A stretch of DNA of 6,920 bases from Pseudomonadota bacterium (lineage in GTDB: Bacteria > Pseudomonadota > Alphaproteobacteria > Rhizobiales > Segnochrobactraceae). Below the pieces are notes generated by a model. The model did no database searches. It was not told the DNA's origin and worked only from the letters and a program-made list of their open reading frames with translations. Positions 1 through 6,176 of this stretch are shown in pieces; the stretch's first letter is position 1; each line of letters begins with the position of its first letter. The DNA lies in NCBI GenBank assembly GCA_023442215.1, contig JAEZMP010000211.1:1-6920 (forward strand), in the 5' to 3' direction. The position numbers were made by a program, and so were the translations under genes.

Positions 1-24
1 GGACCGGGCGGGCCGTTCCGACGA

Positions 25-114
25 GAATCGGGCGGTCATTCGTAAACGATTCGACGTCGCGACCGCCGCGGGGAGATTCGCCTGCGAGGTGCCGGACGGC
101 CTTATCCCCGACTC
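25..114. promoter_or_regulatory. Cluster of four GANTC (CcrM-type) methylation sites
   Basis: GAATC at 25-29, GATTC at 48-52, GATTC at 75-79 and GACTC at 110-114 put four GANTC sites in 90 bases. By eye I count only nine more in the other 6.8 kb, nearly all inside genes. In alphaproteobacteria the methylase CcrM modifies GANTC, and such sites often gather in promoters of cell-cycle genes, where their methylation state changes with replication. That these sites control minCDE, rather than an unseen gene to the left, is inference. Confidence 0.4.
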
Positions 115-180
115 GCGCGGTGTGTCCGGATCCGGCGATGCGCCGGAGACGCGGGCGGCGAGTGCTCCGTGTCGCCGCCA

Positions 181-216
181 TTGAAGTATCTGAAATAACA
201 TAGAAAAAAGCAATTC
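181..216 (+). promoter_or_regulatory. AT-rich island, possible promoter
   Basis: This stretch of about 36 bases is strongly AT-rich, unlike the flanking DNA. It includes a TTGAAG hexamer at 181-186 that resembles a -35 box and an A-run at 203-209. I cannot place a good -10 hexamer at normal spacing, so promoter is a guess. It lies about 180 bases before minC and could instead serve a gene to the left. Confidence 0.2.
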
Positions 217-325
217 GTGCGCGCGGGGGCTTGTGTATCCGGCGGCGTTCGGCCATCGAGCGGCAGGGGAAATGGCGATGTTGTCCTCGCCGGGGCTGTG
301 CTTTCCACAGAGCGGCATGGAAAGG

Positions 326-352
326 TTAACCGCCGTTAACCCGCAATTAACC
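326..352 (+). promoter_or_regulatory. CtrA-type binding site upstream of minC (triple TTAACC)
   Basis: TTAACC occurs three times, at 326-331, 336-341 and 347-352, so the repeats fall 10 and 11 bases apart, about one helical turn. The second and third form an exact match to the CtrA consensus, TTAA-N7-TTAAC, at 336-351. The first adds a TTAA-N6-TTAAC arrangement. I found no other TTAA in the window. CtrA is the essential cell-cycle response regulator of alphaproteobacteria. I recall that min genes have been reported as CtrA targets in Brucella and Sinorhizobium. The site ends 40 bases before the minC start. Whether it activates or represses cannot be told from the sequence. Confidence 0.65.
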
Positions 353-391
353 ATATCGGCGCTGACTGGAAGCACACGGAGAGACACGATC

Positions 392-1165
392 GTGACCATC
401 GCCATCAGACAGCCTCGCCTTCCGATCCGGTTTCGTGGCCGTTCCTATCTGGCCCTGGTGCTGACGCCGGAAGAGCCGACCGAGGCGTGGTTCGCCGGCC
501 TCGATGCGTGGTCGGTGCAGTCGCCGGGCTTCTTCCGCACCCGTCCGGTGGTGCTGGACGTGTCGGCGGTGGCCAAGGGGCGGTCGGATGTGGAGGCGCT
601 CGTCGCGGGCTTTACCGAGCGCGGCGTGCGGCTCGTCGGCATCGAGGGGGCGAAGCCCTCGTGGGTCACGCCGGAGATGCCGCCGCTGTTCACCGGCGGC
701 AAGGTCGTGGACCCGGACAAGCTGACCGATGGCGCGGACGAGAAGCCGGCCGTGGAAGCGCGGGCGCAGGAGCCGGCGCCGATCCCGCAGCCGGTGCGCG
801 ACATGCCGCGCATCGAGCCCGCCTCGCGGCAGGAAGCGGCCTCGCTTCTGATCGAGGAGCCGGTGCGCTCGGGCGCGTCCGTGTTCTTCCCGCAGGGCGA
901 CGTGACCGTGCTCGGCTCGGTCGCCTCGGGGGCGGAGGTGGTCGCGGGCGGTTCGATCCACGTCTACGGCACCCTGCGCGGCCGTGCGATCGCCGGCTGC
1001 GGCGGCAACCCGAAGGCGCGCATCTTCTGCCGGAAGATGGAGGCGGAACTGCTGGCGATCGACGGTCTCTACAAGACGACGGAAGATTTGGCGCGCGATC
1101 TGAGGGGCAAGCCGGTGCAGGCTTGGCTCGAAGGCGATGCGATGAAGGTGGCAGCGCTCGGCTGA
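392..1165 (+). CDS. minC: Septum site-determining protein MinC
   Basis: MinC is the FtsZ antagonist of the Min system. It is recruited to the membrane by MinD and blocks Z-ring assembly near the poles. The protein has 257 residues, slightly longer than E. coli MinC (231). The N-terminal FtsZ-inhibiting domain spans about 10-90. A Pro/Glu/Asp-rich linker covers about 91-155. The C-terminal beta-helix domain (about 158-257) carries the hallmark run GDVTVLGSV-ASGAEVVAGG-SIHVYGTLRGRA followed by the IFC and AEL elements. The GTG start at 392 is chosen because GGAGAG (378-383) sits 8 bases upstream and similarity to MinC begins just after it. In-frame starts further up (233, 317) would make the control repeats coding. 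One oddity is that the MinD-contact motif RSGQ of E. coli reads RSGA here (159-162). minD follows after 21 bases. Confidence 0.95.
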   Translation: MTIAIRQPRLPIRFRGRSYLALVLTPEEPTEAWFAGLDAWSVQSPGFFRTRPVVLDVSAVAKGRSDVEALVAGFTERGVRLVGIEGAKPSWVTPEMPPLFTGGKVVDPDKLTDGADEKPAVEARAQEPAPIPQPVRDMPRIEPASRQEAASLLIEEPVRSGASVFFPQGDVTVLGSVASGAEVVAGGSIHVYGTLRGRAIAGCGGNPKARIFCRKMEAELLAIDGLYKTTEDLARDLRGKPVQAWLEGDAMKVAALG

Positions 1166-1186
1166 TCGAGCATGGAGGCAGGAAAG

Positions 1187-2005
1187 ATGGCCAAAGTTCT
1201 GGTCGTGACGTCGGGCAAGGGCGGAGTCGGCAAGACGACGTCGACTGCCGCTCTCGGAGCAGCCCTTGCCGATGGCGGCAAGAAGAAGGTGGCCGTCGTC
1301 GATTTCGACGTCGGTCTTCGCAATCTGGACCTGATCATGGGCGCCGAGCGCCGGGTGGTCTACGACCTGATCAATGTCGTTCAGGGCGATGCCAAGCTCA
1401 ACCAGGCGCTGATCCGCGACAAGCGCATCGAGAGCCTGTTCCTGCTGCCCGCCTCCCAGACCCGTGACAAGGACGCACTGACCGAGGAAGGCGTCGCCCG
1501 CGTCATCGACGAACTCAAGAAGGAGTTCGACTGGGTCGTGTGCGACAGCCCGGCCGGCATCGAGCGCGGCGCCACCCTCGCCATGCGCTTCGCCGACGTC
1601 GCGGTGGTCGTGACCAACCCGGAAGTGTCGTCGGTGCGCGATTCCGACCGCATCATCGGCATGCTCGATTCCAAGACCAAGAAGGCCGAGGACGGCGGGC
1701 GCATCGACAAGCACCTGCTGATCACCCGCTACGATCGCAACCGCGCCGAGCGCGGGGAGATGCTGAAGATCGAGGACGTGCTCGAAATCCTGTCCGTGCC
1801 GCTGGTCGGCGTGGTGCCGGAGAGCGAGGAAGTCCTGCGTGCCTCGAATCTCGGCTCGCCGGTGACGGTCCTGAGCCCGCTCAGCGCCGCCGGCCGGGCC
1901 TATACCGACGCCGCCAAGCGCCTGACGGGCGAGGACGTGCCGATGGTGGTGACCAACGAGCGCCGCGGCTTCATGACCCGGCTGTTCGGACGGAGGGCGG
2001 CATGA
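1187..2005 (+). CDS. minD: Septum site-determining protein MinD (ATPase)
   Basis: MinD is a ParA/MinD-type P-loop ATPase. It dimerises with ATP, binds the inner membrane and recruits MinC, and it is released when MinE stimulates hydrolysis. At 272 residues it matches the usual length (E. coli 270). The deviant Walker A motif SGKGGVGKTTS lies at 9-19 with signature Lys11 and Lys16. Switch I includes FDVGLRNLD (40-48) with the catalytic-position Asp40. The switch II/Walker B Asp120 sits in CDSPAGIE. The C-terminus (about 258-272, RRGFMTRLFGRR) is an amphipathic membrane-targeting helix like the GFLKRLF tail in E. coli. The start at 1187 gives the canonical MAKVLVVTSGKGG and has GGAGG (1174-1178) 8 bases upstream. 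An in-frame ATG at 1172 overlaps that ribosome site and is less likely. Confidence 0.97.
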   Translation: MAKVLVVTSGKGGVGKTTSTAALGAALADGGKKKVAVVDFDVGLRNLDLIMGAERRVVYDLINVVQGDAKLNQALIRDKRIESLFLLPASQTRDKDALTEEGVARVIDELKKEFDWVVCDSPAGIERGATLAMRFADVAVVVTNPEVSSVRDSDRIIGMLDSKTKKAEDGGRIDKHLLITRYDRNRAERGEMLKIEDVLEILSVPLVGVVPESEEVLRASNLGSPVTVLSPLSAAGRAYTDAAKRLTGEDVPMVVTNERRGFMTRLFGRRAA

Positions 2006-2274
2006 AGCGTTTCAATTTCTTCCGGGCGAAGCGTGTTCCTCCCGCCTCGGCGGCGCGCGACCGGCTCCAGCTCCTGCTCCAGCACGAGCGTGGCGTCGGC
2101 GGCGATCCGAACCTGATCCTCGTTCTGCGCGAGGAGATCCTCAAGGCCATCGCCAAGCATGTCGACGTCGCTTCCGACAAGGTGCGGGTGGCGATGCGCC
2201 GCGAGGACCTGATGTCGACCCTCGAGGTCGAAGTCGATCTTCCCGGCGCGGTGGGCGCCAAGCAGGCGGCCTGA
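2002..2274 (+). CDS. minE: Cell division topological specificity factor MinE
   Basis: MinE binds MinD, triggers its ATPase, displaces MinC and restricts division inhibition to the poles. The 90-residue length fits the family (E. coli 88). The N-terminal MKRFNFFRAKR matches the membrane-binding segment. It is followed by the anti-MinCD region ARDRLQLLLQHER (18-30), the equivalent of KERLQIIVAERR. The topological-specificity domain (about 36-82) contains LREEILKAIAKHV and ends in LEVEVDLP. The ATG overlaps the minD stop as ATGA, the arrangement of translational coupling, and GGAGGG (1992-1997) lies 4 bases upstream inside the end of minD. This is the last gene of the operon, and a terminator follows 40 bases after its stop. 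Confidence 0.96.
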   Translation: MKRFNFFRAKRVPPASAARDRLQLLLQHERGVGGDPNLILVLREEILKAIAKHVDVASDKVRVAMRREDLMSTLEVEVDLPGAVGAKQAA

Positions 2275-2314
2275 TCCCGGCGCGGCCGCCTTCCCGCGGT
2301 CGGCGCCGCACGAT

Positions 2315-2353
2315 AAGCCCCGCTCTGGTTGCCGCCGGAGCGGGGCTTTGCTT
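2315..2353 (+). terminator. Rho-independent terminator after minE
   Basis: An 11-bp perfect stem pairs 2315-2325 (AAGCCCCGCTC) with 2338-2348 (GAGCGGGGCTT) around a 12-base loop, and it is followed by the T-rich tail TTTGCTTTG. This form is common in alphaproteobacteria. A weaker GC-rich stem (2278-2283 with 2303-2308) sits just before it. The terminator marks the end of minCDE and makes co-transcription with the next gene unlikely. Confidence 0.8.
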
Positions 2354-2386
2354 TGCGCGTGTGCGGGTTCTCTGCGATGCGCCGGA

Positions 2387-2415
2387 TTGAGGCTGCTTTT
2401 CCCGGCGGGAATATC
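2387..2415 (+). promoter_or_regulatory. Possible promoter of the symporter-family gene
   Basis: TTGAGG (2387-2392) and AATATC (2410-2415) are spaced by 17 bases, as in a sigma-70-like promoter, with the -35 box much better than the -10. It lies just past the minE terminator, where a new promoter is expected. A start of transcription near 2421 would leave the codons at 2467 or 2521 as possible translation starts. Confidence 0.25.
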
Positions 2416-2466
2416 TCGTTCGCCGCTGAAATCAGCTATGGTGCCGGCTCGCCGACGCGTTCCGCC

Positions 2467-3516
2467 ATGCCTCTCGCGGGTGCTTCGGTTCTCCGCAAGC
2501 ATCGGTTCGGGATTGGCGCCTTGGTTCGGTTCCTCAAGCGTGAGTGGTATACGATTGCGATCGTCGGCATGGTCGTGCTGGCGTCGCTGCTGCCGATCCG
2601 GGGAGAAGCGGCGCGCGGGTTCGATACCGCGACGACCCTCGCCATCGCGCTCCTGTTCTTCCTGCACGGTGCGCGGCTCTCGCGGGCGGTCGTCATCGCC
2701 GGCCTGACGCACTGGCGGCTTCACATCGTCATTCTCGCGACGACGTTCGTGCTGTTCCCGGTGCTGGGCTCGGCCGTGTTCCTGATGCCGGGCATCCTGC
2801 CCCAGGCGCTCGTCACGGGCATCATGTTCCTGTGCGTGCTGCCGTCGACGGTGCAGTCGTCGATCGCGTTCGTCTCGATCGCCAAGGGCAACGTGCCGGC
2901 GGCGATCTGCGCCGCCTCGGCATCGAATATCCTCGGCATGTTCATCACGCCGCTGTTGAGCGGCGTGATCTTCCATAGCCTCGGTCACGGCAGCGGCTTT
3001 TCGACCGACGCCCTGGTGTCCATCCTGCTCCAGCTGCTGGCGCCGTTCATCGCCGGCCAGATCGTGCAGCCGTGGCTCGGAAGCTGGTTGGGCCGCCACA
3101 AGATCCTCACACAGATCGTCGACCGCGGATCGATCCTGATGGTGGTCTACGCGGCGTTCAGCGAGGCGGTCATCGGCGGCATCTGGCACCAGATCTCCAT
3201 CGGCTCGCTCGCCATCGTGCTCGTGCTCGATGCCGTGCTGCTCGCGGTCGTGCTGGTGATGACCTATTTCGGCAGCGGCTGGCTCGGCTTCAACCGCGCG
3301 GACCGCATCACGATCACGTTCTGCGGCTCGAAGAAGAGCCTCGCATCCGGCGCGCCGATGGCGAACGTCATCTTCAGCGGTCAGGACGTTGGTGCCATCG
3401 TGCTGCCGCTGATGTTCTTCCACCAGATCCAGCTGATGACCTGCGCCGTGCTGGCCCGGCGTTTCGCGGCGGCGGTCGACGCGGACCAGGCTGCGCTGAA
3501 ACGCGCGGCGGAATAG
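2467..3516 (+). CDS. Bile acid:sodium symporter family protein (YfeH-like)
   Basis: This is a polytopic inner-membrane protein of the BASS superfamily, SBF-like branch, and it resembles E. coli YfeH along its whole length. The substrate is not known and bile acids are unlikely, so I read it as a putative Na+-coupled solute transporter. From this start it has 349 residues and about nine or ten hydrophobic segments, beginning near residue 28 and ending near 330. Family landmarks are IALLFFLHGARLSR (60-73), LPSTVQSSIAF (125-135), ASASNILG (150-157), VYAAFSEAV (227-235), FCGSKKSLASGAPMAN (285-300) and LPLMFFHQIQLMTCAVLARR (313-332). The start is uncertain. ATG 2467 has no good ribosome site. TTG 2521, with GGGAT at 2509-2513, would give 331 residues, close to my memory of YfeH (332). 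ATGs at 2377 and 2329 are less likely, and the last lies inside the terminator. Confidence 0.88.
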   Translation: MPLAGASVLRKHRFGIGALVRFLKREWYTIAIVGMVVLASLLPIRGEAARGFDTATTLAIALLFFLHGARLSRAVVIAGLTHWRLHIVILATTFVLFPVLGSAVFLMPGILPQALVTGIMFLCVLPSTVQSSIAFVSIAKGNVPAAICAASASNILGMFITPLLSGVIFHSLGHGSGFSTDALVSILLQLLAPFIAGQIVQPWLGSWLGRHKILTQIVDRGSILMVVYAAFSEAVIGGIWHQISIGSLAIVLVLDAVLLAVVLVMTYFGSGWLGFNRADRITITFCGSKKSLASGAPMANVIFSGQDVGAIVLPLMFFHQIQLMTCAVLARRFAAAVDADQAALKRAAE

Positions 3517-3549
3517 GGGCGACCCCGTCCCGGGCTTTCCGACCCGCAC

Positions 3550-3594
3550 GGCAATCGTCCTCGCCGCGATTGCCAAACCGGCGATTTGGGTTTT
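3550..3594 (+). terminator. Weak terminator-like hairpins after the symporter gene
   Basis: An 8-bp stem pairs 3550-3557 (GGCAATCG) with 3567-3574 (CGATTGCC). A second, smaller stem pairs CCAAA (3573-3577) with TTTGG (3585-3589) and is followed by GTTTT. The two stems share bases 3573-3574 and partly exclude each other. Neither has an ideal T-tract, so termination between this gene and pap is possible but not certain. Confidence 0.3.
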
Positions 3595-3675
3595 CAACGG
3601 GGGGCATGGGGAACGCCGCATGCCGCGCGCCCGCGCGGCGGAAGGCCGGCAAGGACCGCCCGACCGGGAGAAGCC

Positions 3676-5244
3676 ATGTTCGATTCAGCCACGAAGCTCG
3701 CCCACAGCCTGACCAAGGATGCGTTCCGGGAGCTGGAGCCGCAGCTGCGCGAGGACCTGCTGAACGCCCAGTTCGACCTGGTGGACCAGCGCAAGAAGGC
3801 GGTGCTGGTGCTCCTGAACGGCCCGGACGGCGCCGGCAAGGGCCAGGTGCTGAACCGCTTCTACCAGTGGCTCGACGCCCACTATCTCGAGACGATTTCC
3901 TACGACAATCCGGATCGCTTCCACCATCACCACCCGCAGGCGTGGCGCTACTGGCGCGATCTTCCGGCCAAGGGCCGGATCGGCGTGATGCTCGGCAACT
4001 GGTATCACATCATTCTGCGCGAGATGCTGGAGGGCGATGTTTCCCCGGCGGTGCTGACCCACACGCTCGACCGCGTCAACCGTATGGAAGCGATGCTCTC
4101 GGCCGAGAACGTCGTCATCGTCAAGCTCTGGCTGCACCTCAACCGTGACGAGGCGACCGAGCGGCTGAAGCGGGCGAACGGCCACCGCGGCGTCGACGAC
4201 CTGACCATCCGCGAATGGCCCCAGGTGGAGACCGGCAAGGACCATGACCGGCTTCTGATGGAAAGCGTGCGCGTCGCCGAGATCACTTCGACCGCTTATG
4301 CGCCCTGGATCGTCGTTCCGGCCGGTGACAGCCGCTACCGCGATGCCGCAGCCGGCAAGGCGCTGCTCGATGCGCTGCTGCGCGCCAGCGCTCCCCAGGT
4401 CGCGGCGCCCGCGCCGAGCGCGGCCTCCACACCGTCCGCCCCGTGCGGCCCGATGCAGGCGAACGAGACGCCGGCGGGCGCGGCCGGCGCCGATTCCGCG
4501 CCGTCGACCCGCTTCAAGCTGCCGGTCGCCTCACTTGTCGGCTCGCTCGATCTCTCCAAGCGTCTCGACGAGGACGAGTACAAGGACCGTCTGGAGAAGG
4601 CGCAGCTCGGCATCGCCGAGCGGATGGCATCGAAGGCGATGCGCAAGCGCGGCCTGATCTGCGTGTTCGAAGGTAACGACGCTGCCGGCAAGGGCGGCGC
4701 CATCATGCGGCTGCGCCAGGCGCTCGATCCGCGCCGCGTGCGGGTCCATCCGATCGCCGCGCCGAGCGACGAGGAACTCGCGCACCCCTATCTCTGGCGC
4801 TTCTGGCGCCGGATCCCCGCGGTTGGCCATTCGGCAGTGTTCGACCGAAGCTGGTACGGCCGCGTGCTGGTGGAGCGCGTCGAGGGCTACTGCACCGAGG
4901 AAGACTGGATGCGGGCCTACGGTGAGATCAACGACTTCGAGCGCGACCTCGACGCCAACGGTTTCCTCGTCCTGAAGTTCTGGGTGGCGATCAGCCAGGA
5001 CGAACAGTACCGGCGCTTCAAGGAGCGCGAGGCGGTTCCCTTCAAGCGCTTCAAGCTGACGCCGGACGACTGGCGCAACCGCGAGAAATGGCCGCTTTAC
5101 GAAGCCGCAGCCAACGATATGGTCGACCGGACGAGCACGACGTTCGCGCCCTGGACGCTGGTGGAGGCGCAGGACAAGCTCTATTCCCGCGTGAAGATTC
5201 TGGAGACCATCGTGGGCCGGCTGAAGGACGCGGTCGCCGGCTGA
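3676..5244 (+). CDS. pap: Polyphosphate:AMP phosphotransferase (two-domain PPK2, class II)
   Basis: The enzyme transfers phosphate from inorganic polyphosphate to AMP to make ADP, linking the polyphosphate store to adenylate energy charge in the cytoplasm. It has 522 residues and two tandem PPK2 domains. The N-terminal half (about 10-235) keeps a Walker A, GPDGAGKG (49-56). At the Walker B position it has GNWYH (107-111) in place of Asp-Arg. The C-terminal half (about 285-515) has both intact: EGNDAAGKGG (332-341) and FDRSWYGRVLVERVEG (389-404). An Ala/Pro-rich linker (about 238-278) joins them. This fits the class II pattern, where only the second domain is catalytic. The ATG at 3676 is chosen because GGGAG (3666-3670) lies 5 bases upstream and homology starts at once. 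The in-frame extension to 3586 has no conserved content. Confidence 0.93.
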   Translation: MFDSATKLAHSLTKDAFRELEPQLREDLLNAQFDLVDQRKKAVLVLLNGPDGAGKGQVLNRFYQWLDAHYLETISYDNPDRFHHHHPQAWRYWRDLPAKGRIGVMLGNWYHIILREMLEGDVSPAVLTHTLDRVNRMEAMLSAENVVIVKLWLHLNRDEATERLKRANGHRGVDDLTIREWPQVETGKDHDRLLMESVRVAEITSTAYAPWIVVPAGDSRYRDAAAGKALLDALLRASAPQVAAPAPSAASTPSAPCGPMQANETPAGAAGADSAPSTRFKLPVASLVGSLDLSKRLDEDEYKDRLEKAQLGIAERMASKAMRKRGLICVFEGNDAAGKGGAIMRLRQALDPRRVRVHPIAAPSDEELAHPYLWRFWRRIPAVGHSAVFDRSWYGRVLVERVEGYCTEEDWMRAYGEINDFERDLDANGFLVLKFWVAISQDEQYRRFKEREAVPFKRFKLTPDDWRNREKWPLYEAAANDMVDRTSTTFAPWTLVEAQDKLYSRVKILETIVGRLKDAVAG

Positions 5245-5245
5245 A

Positions 5246-5266
5246 GGCGGCGGCGACGGGGCCGCC
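5246..5266 (+). other. GC-rich hairpin just after pap
   Basis: GGCGGC (5246-5251) pairs with GCCGCC (5261-5266) around a 9-base loop directly after the pap stop codon. No T-tract follows, so it is not a standard intrinsic terminator. It may protect the 3' end of the mRNA or mean nothing. Some read-through into the next gene is possible. Confidence 0.25.
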
Positions 5267-5274
5267 GAAACGCG

Positions 5275-5303
5275 TTGAAGCGGCCTCGCGATTTCGTGAT
5301 CAT
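5275..5303 (+). promoter_or_regulatory. Possible promoter of the TerC-family gene
   Basis: TTGAAG (5275-5280) and GATCAT (5298-5303) are 17 bases apart and match the sigma-70 hexamers in most positions. Transcription would begin near 5310, just before the first leader hairpin at 5314. The match is moderate, and no better candidate is visible between pap and this gene. Confidence 0.3.
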
Positions 5304-5313
5304 ACCGTCTGCA

Positions 5314-5371
5314 GCGTGCCACGTTGATTGTGGCATGCGGCTATCACAGTTGTGGAGCCTTGATGCCACAG
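5314..5371 (+). promoter_or_regulatory. Structured leader with mutually exclusive hairpins before the TerC-family gene
   Basis: Hairpin A pairs 5314-5322 (GCGTGCCAC) with 5330-5338 (GTGGCATGC), nine pairs including one G-U, with a 7-base loop. Hairpin C pairs GGCT plus TCAC (5339-5342, 5344-5347) with GTGGAGCC (5352-5359), with one bulged A and a 4-base loop. The segment ATGCCACA at 5363-5370 is the exact complement of TGTGGCAT at 5329-5336. It could therefore undo hairpin A and form hairpin B enclosing C, or pair its CCACA with TGTGG (5351-5355). It lies 3 bases before the GGGAG ribosome site (5374-5378), so the choice of fold could affect translation. I do not recognise a known riboswitch family. 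Confidence 0.4.
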
Positions 5372-5384
5372 ACGGGAGTTCCAC

Positions 5385-6128
5385 TTGGACTATCTTGCCA
5401 GCCTCGCCGCCGATCCGGCCGCCTGGGCCGCCCTCGCCACGCTGATCGCCATGGAAGTGGTGCTCGGCATCGACAATCTCCTCTTCATCTCGATTCTGAC
5501 GAACAAGCTGCCTGAGGAGCGACGCAGTTCGGCCCGTCGCATCGGCATCGGTCTGGCTCTGGTCCTCCGCCTCGCCCTGCTGGGAACCGTCGCGTTCATC
5601 GTGCAGCTTACGACGCCGATCTTCGAGGCGTTCGGACACGGCTTCTCCTGGCGGGACATCATCCTCGTCGCGGGCGGTCTTTTCCTGGTTTGGAAGGCGA
5701 CCAAGGAAATCCACCACACTGTCGACCCCGATTCCGGCGACATGCTCACGAGCGGCAAGGCGACGCTGAGTTTCTCCGCGGCGATCGTGCAGATCCTGAT
5801 GCTCGATCTGGTGTTCTCCATCGATAGCATCATCACCGCGGTCGGCATGACCGACCACATCCCGATCATGGTCGTCGCCGTCCTCGTCGCAGTTGCCGTG
5901 ATGCTGCTGGCGGCCGATCCCCTGGCCGGCTTCATCCACAAGAACCCGACCATCGTCATGCTGGCGCTCGGCTTCCTTCTGCTGATCGGGACGACCCTCA
6001 TCGCCGACGGCTTCGGCTTCCACGTGCCGAAGGGCTACATCTACGCGGCGATGGCGTTCTCCGCCGCCGTCGAGGCGCTGAACATGCTCGCCCGCCGGCG
6101 GAAGAAAAGCCCGCCGCCGGCCGCGTAA
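5385..6128 (+). CDS. TerC family integral membrane protein (YgdQ type)
   Basis: This is a 247-residue inner-membrane protein that closely resembles E. coli YgdQ over its full length. Some TerC-family members are metal-ion exporters, and Mn2+ export is shown for relatives such as Alx, so metal export here is inference from family. About seven hydrophobic segments fall near 12-36, 51-75, 89-105, 129-153, 159-177, 188-206 and 216-236. The two conserved acidic membrane motifs are present: MEVVLGIDNLLFISIL (23-38, Glu24 and Asp30) and LMLDLVFSIDSIITAVGM (138-155, Asp141 and Asp147). HVPKGYIYAAMAFS (213-226) is another family signature. The tail is basic and Pro-rich (RRRKKSPPPAA). The start is TTG at 5385, supported by GGGAG (5374-5378) six bases upstream and by homology from the first residues. 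Confidence 0.92.
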   Translation: MDYLASLAADPAAWAALATLIAMEVVLGIDNLLFISILTNKLPEERRSSARRIGIGLALVLRLALLGTVAFIVQLTTPIFEAFGHGFSWRDIILVAGGLFLVWKATKEIHHTVDPDSGDMLTSGKATLSFSAAIVQILMLDLVFSIDSIITAVGMTDHIPIMVVAVLVAVAVMLLAADPLAGFIHKNPTIVMLALGFLLLIGTTLIADGFGFHVPKGYIYAAMAFSAAVEALNMLARRRKKSPPPAA

Positions 6129-6176
6129 CAGCGCCTGCGGGTCGACGGCGGGCGATCGGCATGGTTCATTGACATC

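Larger units (their letters stand above)
1..391. other. Non-coding region upstream of minC
   Basis: I find no gene here that I can support. Two + frames are open from the left edge to about 184-203, and a minus-strand frame runs from an ATG at 181 to the left edge. All are Arg/Pro-rich and unlike any family I know, and their third-position GC is only moderate compared with the real genes in the window. The left end could still be the tail of a neighbouring gene. The stretch does contain visible structure: four GANTC sites between 25 and 114, an AT-rich island at 181-216 in otherwise GC-rich DNA, and three TTAACC repeats at 326-352. Its position directly before minC suggests it is the operon's control region. 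Confidence 0.6.

Noticed and set aside
1..184. Frames open to the left edge on both strands, including a minus-strand ATG at 181
   Set aside because: The translations are Arg-rich and unrecognisable, their codon bias is weaker than the real genes, and several frames are equally open. The tail of a neighbouring gene cannot be excluded.
301..309. Sequence resembling a DnaA box (CTTTCCACA)
   Set aside because: It matches TTATCCACA at only seven of nine positions, is a single copy, and has no other sign of an origin.
347..1714. 455-codon open frame on the minus strand, antisense to minC and minD
   Set aside because: It is a His/Arg/Ala-rich shadow of the min genes with no recognisable domain.
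392..2274. Mobile element, toxin-antitoxin or defence system in the small-gene region
   Set aside because: The short third gene is plainly minE by sequence and by its ATGA overlap with minD. No inverted repeats, transposase or integrase is present in the window.
1900..3621. 573-codon open frame on the minus strand, antisense to minE and the symporter-family gene
   Set aside because: It runs opposite to well-supported genes, crosses the minE terminator, and encodes a biased Arg/His/Asp/Gln-rich sequence. This is typical of antisense frames in GC-rich genes.
5245..5384. yybP-ykoY manganese riboswitch upstream of the TerC-family gene
   Set aside because: It was expected from the family's habits elsewhere, but I could not find the conserved loop sequences of that riboswitch. 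The hairpins seen have a different layout.
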